In this document: one piece after another, positions 43,979 through 53,789 of the stretch
Layout: every line of letters starts with the position of its first letter
Position numbering within the stretch: position 1 is the first letter of the stretch
Assembly (NCBI GenBank): GCA_033557465.1
Contig: CM066031.1
Span: forward strand, 177,599,043-177,663,042
Source of the DNA: Ichthyophis bannanicus
Lineage: Eukaryota; Chordata; Amphibia; Gymnophiona; Ichthyophiidae
Direction: 5' to 3'
DNA length: 64,000 nucleotides
The notes under the pieces: model-generated
Database searches by the model: none
What the model was told of the DNA's origin: nothing
The model's input: the letters and a program-made list of their open reading frames with translations, nothing else
Made by a program: the position numbers and the translations under genes

Positions 43979-46942
43979 ATGGTTCGGAAGAATGTATCCT
44001 TGAAGGATACTACCAAAAGCAGAGAGGTTCCGCAAAAGAGTAAAGTAGCCAAAATGCCCTCAAGTATGGAGCAGACAGAGCTTAAAGATCCCAAATTACC
44101 CATGTCTAACAATAGCCAAATTAACATGAATAAAATACATTCTCTAAAATGCTTGTATGCAAATGCTAGAAGTCTAAAGAATAAGATGGGAGAGTTAGAA
44201 TATATAGCACTAAAGGAAAGGTTAGATATGATTGGAATATCAGAGACATGGTGGAAGGAGGACAACCAGTGGGACACTGTGATACCTGGGTACAAACTAT
44301 ATCGTAATGATAGAGCTGATCAAATTGGTGGAGGGGTTGCGCTCTATGTTAGAGAGGGCATTGACTCAGAAAGGATTAAAGTTTTTCAGGAAACAAAATC
44401 TGCTGTAGAATCTATATGGATTGAAATTCCATATAAAAGGGGGAAGGCGATGGCAGTGGGGGTGTACTATCGAGCACCTGGCCAGAATGACCAAATGGAT
44501 GATGAAATGCTCAAAGAAATAAAGGAAGCTAACAAACGTTACAGCGCAGTAATAAAAATGGGTGATTTCAATTACCCCGGTATCGTCTGGGTCAGTGTCA
44601 CGTCAGGACATGCTAGGGAGATAAAGTTCCTAGATGAAATAAATGACTGCTTCTTGGAGCAGCTGGTTCATGAACCGACCAGAGGGGAAGCCATATTAGA
44701 CCTAGTCCTTAGTGGAACACCAGATCTAGTGCAAGAGATAAGGGTGTTGGGGCCACTTGGCAATAGTGATCATAGCATGATCGCCTTTGATTTAATTAGT
44801 GGAGGAGGGATAGTAAGGAAATCCACAGTACTACCTTTTAACTTTCAAAAGGGAGACTATGATAAAATGAGGAAAACAGTTAAGAAAAAAACTAAAAGGA
44901 GCAGTTGCGAAGGTTAAAGACGTACATCAAGCTTGGGTGTTGTTGAAAAATACTATCTTGGAAGGCCAGACCAGTTGTATTCCACGCTTTAAGAAAAGTG
45001 GAAGGAAGTCCAAAAAACTGCCAGCATGGTTTAAAGGTGAAGTCAGAGAGGCTGTTGTTGCCAAAAAAGCATCTTTCAGGAAATGGAAAAAAGAGCCAAA
45101 CGACGAAACCTGGAAACAGCACAAGCACTGGCAAGTCAAATGCAAGGCATTGATAAGGCAGGCAAAGAGAGAATTTGAGAAAAAGCTTGCTGCCGAAGCA
45201 AAAACGTGAAATAAAGATCTTTTCAAGTACATTCGTAGCAAAAAACCCATGAGAGAGTCAGTTGGTCCATTAGATGATAAAGGGGTTAAAGGAGCACTAA
45301 GAGGCGACAAGGCGATAGCGGAGAGACTGAATGAATTCTTTGCTTCGGTTTTAATGAAGAAGATGTAGGGATTTTACCCATGACTGAAGTGGTATTTAAA
45401 GGTGTGGAAAAATTGAAGGAAATATCGATACATCGGGAAGATGTCTTACAACTATTAGATAAACTGAAGAGTAGCAAATCACCTGGGCCGGATGGTATAC
45501 ATCCAAGGGTGTTGAAAGAACTGAAATATGAGATTGCAGACCTGCTATCAGTAATCTGTGAACTGTCATTAAAATCATCTCTAATACCTGAAGATTGGAG
45601 GATCGCCAATGTAACACCAATTTTTAAAAAGGGTTCCAGGGGTGATCCGGGAAACTACAGACCGGTGAGCCTGACGTCAGTACCGGGAAAAATGGTAGAT
45701 ACCATCATAAAGAATAAAATTATTCAGCATGTAGATAGTCACAACCTAATGGGAGACAGCCAACATGGCTTTAGACAAGGAAGATCTTGTCTTACTAATC
45801 TGTTATGTTTTTTTGAACGAGTGAATAAACAGGTGGACAAAGGTGATTTGGTTGATATTGTGTATCTGTACTTTCAGAAAGCCTTTGACAAGGTCCCTCA
45901 TCAGAGACTTTTGGCAAAACTAAAAAGTCACGTGATAGGAGGCAGCGTGCTATTGTGGATCAGGAACTGGTTAAAAGATAGAAAGCAGAGGGTAGGGCTA
46001 AATGGCCAATTTTTCCAATGGAGAAAGGTGAATAGTGGTGTACCCCAGGGATCTGTGCTGGGTCCGCTGCTTTTTGACATATTCATAAATGATCTGGAAA
46101 GTGGAATAACGAGTGAGGTTATCAAATTTGCAGATGACGCAAAACTATTTAAAGTTGTTAAAACCCAAGAGGATTGTGAAAAATTGCAAGAGGATCTTGA
46201 TAAATTGGAAGACTGGGCATCAAAATGGCAGATGAAATTTAATGTGGACAAGTGCAAGGTTATGCACCTAGGAAAGAACAACCCAAACTATGGTTACACG
46301 ATGCAAGGTTCCACATTAGGAACCACCACCCAGGAAAAAGATTTAGGCGTCATTGTGAATACGATGTTAAAACCCTCGGCCCAGTGTGCAGCAGCGGCCA
46401 AGAGAGCAAATAGAATGCTAGGTATGATAAGGAAAGGAATGGAAAATAAAACAAAAGATATTATAATGACTCTGTATCGTTCCATGCTGAGACCACACCT
46501 TGAATATTGTGTGCAATTCTGGTCGCCGTATCTTAAAAAGGATATAGCGATTTTAGAAAAGGTACAGAGAAGAGCCACCAAAATGGTAAAGGGGATGGAA
46601 TGATACTCCTATGAAGAAAGGCTAAAAAGGTTAGGGCTCTTTAACCTGGAAAAGAGACGGCTGAGGGGAGATATGATAGAAGTCTATAAATTAATGAACG
46701 GAGTGGAACGGGTAAACGTAGATCGATTGTTTACCTTATCAGAATATAGAAAGACTAGGGGACATGCAATGAAGCTACAGGGTAAACTATTTAAGACTAA
46801 TAAAAGAAAATATTTTTTCACTCAACGTGTAACCAAACTCTGGAATTTGTTACCGGAGGATGTAGTAAAGGCTGTTAGTGTAGCTGGGTTTAAAAAAGGT
46901 TTGGACAAGTTCCTGGAGGAAAGGTCCATAAACCATTATTAA
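43979..46942 (+). pseudogene. CR1 ORF2, copy B, broken
   Basis: The endonuclease frame 43979-44917 is longer than in copy A (no stop after GDFN) but ends in a private 1-base insertion in an A run near 44885. Further private lesions are a stop near 45207 and a stop near 46601. The frameshift before 45367 is shared with copy A. In RT the palm motif reads YLYFQKAFD, so the first catalytic aspartate is replaced by tyrosine; the FADD motif is intact. Confidence 0.88.
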
Positions 46943-47020
46943 GAAGTGACCGAAGATATCAATGCTTGACCCAGTACAAGTATTATGGAACTTGTGTCTC
47001 TTGGGGAAACTGCTAGGTAC

Positions 47021-48507
47021 TGCGGCGACCCTGCCCGGCTCAAGGGGTTAAGGACATGAGCAGCCGCTGTACTTCGTGAGGGAAGGAGGTAACCTTTGCC
47101 CCCAGGAATGCTGGGAGTTGTAGTTCCAGTTCTTCTCACTCCGAATTAAAGAAACTGTAGTTGTGGTTTCTTTATAATAAGTATTTTATTAAAGCAAAAA
47201 GGTAAATGTTCCATCACATGGCATATAATAATGCAAACAAGGGTGCTTCAAAAGGCAGACAGAAACTTAGGTTAAATGCAACTCAAATTACAAATGCTGC
47301 TTTTTCACTTTCCAGCAAACTGCTCTCTTTTGCCTCCAGGGGTCAGTTGGCTTCACTGCACCTCTTACAGCCACAGTTACTTTCACTATGCTGAGAATCA
47401 GGTGGAGGTAATTAGAACTTCCATTTTCACGGCAATACAACAGCTTTACAGAACTCAGCTCACACACGATAAAGGCAGTTCCCTTCAGCTTGGCTTTCCT
47501 ATACAACAAAATGTACAGTCCATTTGTTCACACTCAGGTATGCTTGTATTTCCCTGGGTTACTCCTTCAAGCTGTGCTGAATTATTTGCCTCTTGTGATA
47601 CTAGCTGTTTTCTAGCCTGTAAGTCTAAAAACTGTTGGAAGCTCTGAAGTAGCAATTCAGCCTGTTCCTTATGAGAGAGGGCACTACTATCTGCTATAGC
47701 TTTTCCCTTCTGCTCAAGGCTGTTTGTCTTCTCTTCCTTTAAGATAAAGGTATTAGGATAATTGCTAGTTTCTTTGGCAATAGACTCATAGGAGGAAGAA
47801 TTCTCTCTATATTCAGCTTGGCAGCCGGGTGGCCAATTACTCACTGTTTGTGCAGCACTTCTGCCTGCAGACGGCTCCCAGGCTCTCCAGCTGATCTGTT
47901 TGTTGCTCTCCGGCACAAACGACGTTTCAGGGAATGATTGCTCTTTCACCTGTGCTTGTCCTGAAGTCTTTCTCCCCCAAGGCAATGCCTTCCAAGGGCT
48001 ATCCACTTCAAGGTTAAATCCTCTCTGCGTGGGACTTCTGCTTATTTCCCTGGAATAGGATTGTGCAGGTTTTCTTCTTATGCCAGGTTCCAAAGTATCA
48101 TTAATCACTCCACTGGCTTTCCAGCCATCCCCTTGTTTCTTCTTCCAATATTCCTTCCTTCCTTTACCTCCTGTATTCCTTGTACTTCTTGTACTCCTTG
48201 TACCACCTCCACTCGTGCTTCCTCTACTCGGGTCTCTTATCCGTCCTCTACTCGGGTCTCTTATCCGTTCTCTCTCTTCAGAGCCATGCTCTGGTTTAAA
48301 TGTACATTCTCTATTGGACACGCCCCTTCCTAGGGCTGGGTGTGCCCAATCAGAACTGCAGGGCTCCTCCCCTGGGCTGGTCTCCCTACTCAGCTCTGAG
48401 GAATAGAGTCTCTCTTTTTTCCTTGCCCTGTCATTTTGGTATAAATCCTGCTGACCCTCAGGATTTTCTACTATCTCCATAGGCTCAGGAGGGCGCTGTT
48501 CACCACA
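47021..48507 (-). repeat. E1 3' LTR (1487 bp)
   Basis: It starts tgtggtgaac on the minus strand and ends gtcgccgca. The Gag-Pol frame continues into it and ends at 47485, so the U3 part is coding. Past the frame, TATA-like sequence (near 47225) and AATAAA (47185-47190, minus strand) suggest that promoter and poly(A) signal lie in the last 460 bp. Confidence 0.92.
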
Positions 48508-51500
48508 GATCCCCCCCCTTAAGATATCACGGGCTGGCTTCTGACCAGAGGCACAGCACGGGATTCGACTCAGGGCATCTGCGTTCTGGTGGAGCCGTCC
48601 GGCTCTATGTTCCACTTGAAAGTCGAACGCTTGGAGGGCTAGGAACCAACGGGTTAACCTCGCGTTGTGGTTATGCATCTGGTTGAGCCATTTGAGCGGT
48701 GCGTGATCAGTAATCAGGGTAAAGCGTCTCCCCGTAAGGTAGAAGCGCAGCGCGTCTATGGCCCACTTAATAGCCAGGCACTCACGTTCAATTGTGGAAT
48801 AGCGCTGTTCTGCTGGGGCCAGCTTTCTGCTCAGGTATAACACGGGGTGTTCGGTACCATCGTGGCGCTGGGACAGTACTGCGCCAAGGCCCGTCTCTGA
48901 TGCATCAGTCTGGACAAAAAATGGTCGGGAAAAATCCACACCTTTAAGAACCGGTGCTGCACACAGCTTATTTTTCAACAGGTGGAATGCTTCTTCCGCC
49001 TCTTCTCGCCATCTCAGTTGGTTAGGCGCGTTCTTTTTTAACATTTCAGTTAGGGGGGCACTCTTCTCCGCAAATCCTGGAACGAACCGTCTGTAATACC
49101 CCACTAACCCTAGGAAGCTCCTCAATTGCTTCTTGTTGAGTGGCTTGGGGAACGTTTGAACAGCGGCTATCTTATCCGTGAGGGGCTTCACCACTCCATT
49201 ACCCACCAGGTGACCTAAATACTTAACTTCCCGGCCTCCAAACAAACATTTGGCCGGGTTTAAAGTAAGGCCAGCATCTCTAAGTGCCCTAAGAACGGCC
49301 TCAACTCGTGGAAGATGTTGTGTCCAACTGTCGCTGTGGATGACCACATCATCCATATAAGCCACAGCGTACGTTTGATGTGGTCTCAGAACCAAATCCA
49401 TTAATCGCTGACAGGTAGCAGCAGCTCCGTGGAGGCCGAAAGGCATTCGTTTAAACTGGTACAGGCCCACCGGGGTGCTGAACGCCGTCTTTTGCCTGGC
49501 ATCCCTGGTCAGTGGGACCTGCCAGTATCCTTTCGACATGTCCAATGTAGTGAGGTATTTTGCACGGCCCAGGCGATCCAGGAGCTCTTCTATTCTGGGC
49601 ATAGGGTATGTATCGAACCGAGATATTAAATTGACCTTCCGAAAGTCGATACAAAATCTTATGGAGCCGTCGGGCTTGGGAACTAGAACAACTGGGCTGT
49701 TCCACGGGCTCCGCGACTCTTCTATAACGCCCATCTGCAACATTTCCTGTACCTGCCGCACGACCTCCGCCTTCTTGGCTTCTGGCAGCCTATATGGACG
49801 TTGGCGTACTATCTCGCCCGGCGGCGTTATAATCCCATGGGTGATCAGGTCTGTCTTGCCTGGCATGGGTGTGAGGACATCCTGGTACCTTGTCAGTAGC
49901 TGGACCAACTCTTGTTTCTGCGCCCACGACAAGCCTTCATCCATTCTAGGCTCAGGGTGGCTTTTACAGACTGCGATTTGCGGCCCTAAGTCTTCCTCTT
50001 CCTTTTCTTCTACCACCGCAGCTAGAGCTTGGAAGCTGGTACCCCCCGTTGACCCGAATCCACCTGCTCCTCGAGCCGTTGTAGATAAGCTGGATACTTC
50101 TTCCAGCGGAGGCAGACCTACACGCTCGCAGATTAGTTGAGCTACTCGGTCTCCAACCTGGATTTTAAAGTCCTCCTTGCCGAAGTTGAACATAAGAATT
50201 TTAATAGACCCCCTATAATCCGGGTCTATCACTCCGGCTCCTATGTCCAGAAAATGTTTCACGGCGAGTCCCGATCGTGGGGCTATTCGGCCGTAGCATC
50301 CTAGTGGCATTTCCATTTGTAGAGCAGTATCTATCAATGCCTTCCCTTGCTTAGGAACTATGACCTCCTCAGCACTACAGAGGTCATAACCTGCTGAGTT
50401 ACTTGAAGCTCTCTTAGGGGGTTGCGCATTAGGGTTCAGTTTGCAGAATCTCAGCACAAATACCGGTTTCTTCACCATTTCTTCCCTTGGAGGCGGTATT
50501 TTCCCTTTTTGCCTTTTTAGGTGAGCAAACAAAGGACTAGGCACTATGCTTTTCCTAGTGGCTTGGGTTGGAGCTTCTACCGGGGATTCTCTGGTAGCTT
50601 CTTGCTCTTTCAAAATTAAGCCTTGTTCCACTCCTTTATGGAAGTGTGGCCAGTCTTTACCCAAAACTAGGTTATGAGGTAGCTTGGGGACTACTGCAAT
50701 GGGGATTTTCTTCAGCGCACCTAGTGCTTTCACCTGCAGACTGTATACAGGGTATAGCGACGTACCACCATGTACACAGCGTATCTTCACATTTCGAACA
50801 GGCTGAATCGCTATCCCTGTTGCCTGGATTTGCCGCCACAGCGCCTTGGAGAGCATTGTTTGCTCTGCGCCAGAATCAAGTATCGCAGTGGTGGCAATCC
50901 CCTGCACCTCGACCTCTATAAGAAACCCTTCTCGAGCTTTATGTGCACTCTCTGCTACTAAGGCAGTCTTAAAACAATTTCTCTGTATATGCCCTTCTCG
51001 GCCACATTTAAAACATTTGCCAGGCTGAAACCTAGCCTTTACAGTCGGCATACACATTCTGCTTGCCCCATATTGAAATTTCCCCTTCCTTTCTGATTCC
51101 GTGATTGCTGCCCCCTTTAACTCACTATTGCTTTCAAGAGGCATGGCTTTGGCCTGCAAGAAGCGTTCCGTGAGGTCCACTGCCTCATGTGGGGTTTTGC
51201 AGCTTTGCAGAATCAGGAAGGTCTTTATTTCATCTGGTATAGCGTTCATATATTGCTCTAGCACTAAGCTTTCTAGTATGGACTCTTTAGTCCTATGCTC
51301 CGGATTAAGCCATTTATTCAACAATGTGCTTATCCTATACACTAGGGCTTTTGGTGACTCACCCTGTTTTAACCTCACCGCTCGCAAGAGATTATGGTAG
51401 GCTAGCGGCGTAAGGCCTAGCCTTTCCCGGACCGCTTTCTTCACCTCCCCATAATTTCCGGCAAGGTCAGGTGGCATGCTCCTGTAGGCCGCCATTGCTT

Positions 51501-51864
51501 CTCCTGTGAGGGAAGCTGCGAACCTGATGGCCCAATATTCCTCTGGCCATGCACTCAACTGTGCTACCCTTTCAAAACTTTCAATAAAATTGTCAATGTC
51601 ATCATTGTCCTTTAACTGACCAAAGTTAAACATAGTCTCTGCGCCTAAACCATGCGCAACTATAGGAGCTAAACCTGGAGGTACGGTCGGTTTCTCCTTT
51701 GGCATCTTCTGCTCAGCTACCCAGTTTTTCAGCATGTCCAGGAGGGGTTGCTGCTGAGCCTGTATGGCAGCGGCAGTCTGCTCTTGAAACTCTAGACTCA
51801 GGTCTCGCTGTTTTTCAAGTTGGGTTGCCATCCACTTGAATACTTCTGCTGCTTCCAGCGACAT
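47485..51864 (-). CDS. E1 Gag-Pol-ORF-X polyprotein (SCAN-like capsid, CCHC, protease, dUTPase, RT, RNase H, LTR-encoded tail)
   Basis: Residues are numbered from an upstream Met at 51885. The start is placed at the eighth residue (51864), because its MSLEAAEVFKWMATQ aligns with the E2 start. Order: capsid (about 85-245) with a SCAN-like part (about 150-245, KWLNPEHRTKESILESLVLE); CCHC knuckle (291-304); protease with ILDSGAEQ (335-342); dUTPase (about 480-615) with APRSGLA, GVIDPDYRG, GDRVAQLICE and a C-terminal GFGSTG arm; RT with LDMSKGYWQV and YMDD (843-846); RNase H with TDAS, TDHAPLKWL and NADALSR. Instead of integrase the frame crosses the polypurine tract and enters the 3' LTR at about codon 1127, adding about 340 residues of ORF-X. 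dUTPase would keep uracil out of new cDNA. All catalytic motifs look intact. Confidence 0.9.
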   Translation of the reverse strand: MSLEAAEVFKWMATQLEKQRDLSLEFQEQTAAAIQAQQQPLLDMLKNWVAEQKMPKEKPTVPPGLAPIVAHGLGAETMFNFGQLKDNDDIDNFIESFERVAQLSAWPEEYWAIRFAASLTGEAMAAYRSMPPDLAGNYGEVKKAVRERLGLTPLAYHNLLRAVRLKQGESPKALVYRISTLLNKWLNPEHRTKESILESLVLEQYMNAIPDEIKTFLILQSCKTPHEAVDLTERFLQAKAMPLESNSELKGAAITESERKGKFQYGASRMCMPTVKARFQPGKCFKCGREGHIQRNCFKTALVAESAHKAREGFLIEVEVQGIATTAILDSGAEQTMLSKALWRQIQATGIAIQPVRNVKIRCVHGGTSLYPVYSLQVKALGALKKIPIAVVPKLPHNLVLGKDWPHFHKGVEQGLILKEQEATRESPVEAPTQATRKSIVPSPLFAHLKRQKGKIPPPREEMVKKPVFVLRFCKLNPNAQPPKRASSNSAGYDLCSAEEVIVPKQGKALIDTALQMEMPLGCYGRIAPRSGLAVKHFLDIGAGVIDPDYRGSIKILMFNFGKEDFKIQVGDRVAQLICERVGLPPLEEVSSLSTTARGAGGFGSTGGTSFQALAAVVEEKEEEDLGPQIAVCKSHPEPRMDEGLSWAQKQELVQLLTRYQDVLTPMPGKTDLITHGIITPPGEIVRQRPYRLPEAKKAEVVRQVQEMLQMGVIEESRSPWNSPVVLVPKPDGSIRFCIDFRKVNLISRFDTYPMPRIEELLDRLGRAKYLTTLDMSKGYWQVPLTRDARQKTAFSTPVGLYQFKRMPFGLHGAAATCQRLMDLVLRPHQTYAVAYMDDVVIHSDSWTQHLPRVEAVLRALRDAGLTLNPAKCLFGGREVKYLGHLVGNGVVKPLTDKIAAVQTFPKPLNKKQLRSFLGLVGYYRRFVPGFAEKSAPLTEMLKKNAPNQLRWREEAEEAFHLLKNKLCAAPVLKGVDFSRPFFVQTDASETGLGAVLSQRHDGTEHPVLYLSRKLAPAEQRYSTIERECLAIKWAIDALRFYLTGRRFTLITDHAPLKWLNQMHNHNARLTRWFLALQAFDFQVEHRAGRLHQNADALSRIPCCASGQKPARDILRGGICGEQRPPEPMEIVENPEGQQDLYQNDRARKKERLYSSELSRETSPGEEPCSSDWAHPALGRGVSNRECTFKPEHGSEERERIRDPSRGRIRDPSRGSTSGGGTRSTRSTRNTGGKGRKEYWKKKQGDGWKASGVINDTLEPGIRRKPAQSYSREISRSPTQRGFNLEVDSPWKALPWGRKTSGQAQVKEQSFPETSFVPESNKQISWRAWEPSAGRSAAQTVSNWPPGCQAEYRENSSSYESIAKETSNYPNTFILKEEKTNSLEQKGKAIADSSALSHKEQAELLLQSFQQFLDLQARKQLVSQEANNSAQLEGVTQGNTSIPECEQMDCTFCCIGKPS
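48508..48522 (-). promoter_or_regulatory. E1 polypurine tract with eight G
   Basis: On the minus strand TTAAGGGGGGGGATC lies directly before the 3' LTR, the place where plus-strand DNA synthesis is primed. It is also coding: it reads through in the Gag-Pol frame into the LTR. E2 has seven G at this place. Confidence 0.85.
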
Positions 51865-52196
51865 CTTTGCTATCTGTGAATGCAAACAGAGAGAAAAAAA
51901 ACCAAGTGCGATTCCTCACACACACCAAAAAAAAAAAAAAAACACTTTTCCTTTTTTTTTTTTTTTTTTTCACTAGCTGGCCAACACCCTCAGCCCTGTA
52001 TCCTTTCCCTTTCCCAGGTGGATACCTATTACCTGGCTCAGGTGTTGCGTCACGCTTTCACAGCCTTCGTTGCAGCTGGCACACCGATGCTGGGACTGTC
52101 TCCTTCCTCTCAGGATGGTCTGCAATCGGTTCCTTCTTATAGTTGCTCCTTTGAAGTTTCTTTCTCTGCGCGGCACCTTGCGCATGCGTGGAAGAT

Positions 52197-52214
52197 ATCC
52201 TGCCAACGTAGCCA
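52197..52214 (-). promoter_or_regulatory. E1 primer binding site, probably tRNA-Ser type
   Basis: Three bases after the 5' LTR the minus strand reads TGGCTACGTTGGCAGGAT. This resembles the complement of a serine tRNA 3' end (TGGCGTAGTCGGCAGGAT, from general knowledge), differing at four positions by my alignment. The E2 site agrees with the same tRNA at other positions, which supports the assignment. Confidence 0.55.
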
Positions 52215-52217
52215 ACT

Positions 52218-53704
52218 TGCGGCGACCCTGCCCGGCTCAAGGGGTTAAGGACATGAGCAGCCGCTGTACTTCGTGAGGGAAGGAGGTAACCTTTGCCCCC
52301 AGGAATGCTGGGAGTTGTAGTTCCAGTTCTTCTCACTCCGAATTAAAGAAACTGTAGTTGTGGTTTCTTTATAATAAGTATTTTATTAAAGCAAAAAGGT
52401 AAATGTTCCATCACATGGCATATAATAATGCAAACAAGGGTGCTTCAAAAGGCAGACAGAAACTTAGGTTAAATGCAACTCAAATTACAAATGCTGCTTT
52501 TTCACTTTCCAGCAAACTGCTCTCTTTTGCCTCCAGGGGTCAGTTGGCTTCACTGCACCTCTTACAGCCACAGTTACTTTCACTATGCTGAGAATCAGGT
52601 GGAGGTAATTAGAACTTCCATTTTCACGGCAATACAACAGCTTTACAGAACTCAGCTCACACACGATAAAGGCAGTTCCCTTCAGCTTGGCTTTCCTATA
52701 CAACAAAATGTACAGTCCATTTGTTCACACTCAGGTATGCTTGTATTTCCCTGGGTTACTCCTTCAAGCTGTGCTGAATTATTTGCCTCTTGTGATACTA
52801 GCTGTTTTCTAGCCTGTAAGTCTAAAAACTGTTGGAAGCTCTGAAGTAGCAATTCAGCCTGTTCCTTATGAGAGAGGGCACTACTATCTGCTATAGCTTT
52901 TCCCTTCTGCTCAAGGCTGTTTGTCTTCTCTTCCTTTAAGATAAAGGTATTAGGATAATTGCTAGTTTCTTTGGCAATAGACTCATAGGAGGAAGAATTC
53001 TCTCTATATTCAGCTTGGCAGCCGGGTGGCCAATTACTCACTGTTTGTGCAGCACTTCTGCCTGCAGACGGCTCCCAGGCTCTCCAGCTGATCTGTTTGT
53101 TGCTCTCCGGCACAAACGACGTTTCAGGGAATGATTGCTCTTTCACCTGTGCTTGTCCTGAAGTCTTTCTCCCCCAAGGCAATGCCTTCCAAGGGCTATC
53201 CACTTCAAGGTTAAATCCTCTCTGCGTGGGACTTCTGCTTATTTCCCTGGAATAGGATTGTGCAGGTTTTCTTCTTATGCCAGGTTCCAAAGTATCATTA
53301 ATCACTCCACTGGCTTTCCAGCCATCCCCTTGTTTCTTCTTCCAATATTCCTTCCTTCCTTTACCTCCTGTATTCCTTGTACTTCTTGTACTCCTTGTAC
53401 CACCTCCACTCGTGCTTCCTCTACTCGGGTCTCTTATCCGTCCTCTACTCGGGTCTCTTATCCGTTCTCTCTCTTCAGAGCCATGCTCTGGTTTAAATGT
53501 ACATTCTCTATTGGACACGCCCCTTCCTAGGGCTGGGTGTGCCCAATCAGAACTGCAGGGCTCCTCCCCTGGGCTGGTCTCCCTACTCAGCTCTGAGGAA
53601 TAGAGTCTCTCTTTTTTCCTTGCCCTGTCATTTTGGTATAAATCCTGCTGACCCTCAGGATTTTCTACTATCTCCATAGGCTCAGGAGGGCGCTGTTCAC
53701 CACA
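52218..53704 (-). repeat. E1 5' LTR (1487 bp)
   Basis: Same length as the 3' LTR and no difference noticed by eye. Its ORF-X copy lies at 52682-53677. If transcription starts at the TATA-like sequence downstream of that frame, this copy would not be in the element's RNA. Confidence 0.92.
52682..53677 (-). CDS. ORF-X, copy in the E1 5' LTR (331 aa from its first Met)
   Basis: Same protein as the tail of the Gag-Pol frame (47485-48480). The frame is open from the first base of the LTR; the first Met is at 53677. It is hydrophilic: Glu/Arg/Ser-rich N-terminus, a DWAHPA motif shared with E2, an imperfect IRDPSRG repeat, a Ser/Thr/Arg/Gly-rich linker, then an amphipathic segment (QAELLLQSFQQFLDLQA) and a C-terminal MDCTFCCIGKPS. 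No signal peptide, membrane segment or known enzyme motif was seen. Two LTR families keep such frames open despite wide divergence, which argues for a function. The name ORF-X is used only here. Confidence 0.7.
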   Translation of the reverse strand: MEIVENPEGQQDLYQNDRARKKERLYSSELSRETSPGEEPCSSDWAHPALGRGVSNRECTFKPEHGSEERERIRDPSRGRIRDPSRGSTSGGGTRSTRSTRNTGGKGRKEYWKKKQGDGWKASGVINDTLEPGIRRKPAQSYSREISRSPTQRGFNLEVDSPWKALPWGRKTSGQAQVKEQSFPETSFVPESNKQISWRAWEPSAGRSAAQTVSNWPPGCQAEYRENSSSYESIAKETSNYPNTFILKEEKTNSLEQKGKAIADSSALSHKEQAELLLQSFQQFLDLQARKQLVSQEANNSAQLEGVTQGNTSIPECEQMDCTFCCIGKPS

Positions 53705-53789
53705 GTACATATGACCTAGATTGGCCACTGTTGGAAACCGAATACTGGGCTTGATGGACCTTGGTCTGACCCAGTATGGCATATCTTAT

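Larger units (their letters stand above)
47021..53704 (-). mobile_element. E1: complete Ty3/gypsy-type retrotransposon with dUTPase, no integrase, ORF-X in the LTR
   Basis: The element is 6684 bp: LTR 47021-48507, internal region 48508-52217, LTR 52218-53704. Both LTRs are 1487 bp and look identical, so insertion was recent. Ends are TG...CA and the target duplication is GTAC (47017-47020 and 53705-53708). Coding direction is minus: 5' LTR on the right, primer site, one Gag-Pol frame, polypurine tract, 3' LTR. No integrase is encoded and there is no space for one. It sits in the CR1 3' UTR; copy A holds the empty site. Confidence 0.93.
43721..53789 (+). mobile_element. CR1 LINE, plus strand, copy B, split by E1
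   Basis: CR1 runs from about 43721 to 47020 and resumes at 53705-53789 after E1. The junctions are CTAG-GTAC / E1 / GTAC-ATATG, against a single CTAGGTACATATG in copy A. Confidence 0.88.

Noticed and set aside
47485..48507. ORF-X as a hidden or highly diverged integrase
   Set aside because: No H-H-C-C zinc site, no D-D-E spacing and strongly hydrophilic, repeat-like composition in all three families. Remote structural similarity cannot be excluded without profile searches.
49475..50140. Plus-strand 221-codon frame in E1
   Set aside because: Antisense of the dUTPase-RT coding region; codon pattern follows the real frame.
50044..50400. dUTPase domain as a host DUT gene
   Set aside because: It lies in the same frame as protease and RT, without introns, between LTRs, and recurs in E2 at the same place.
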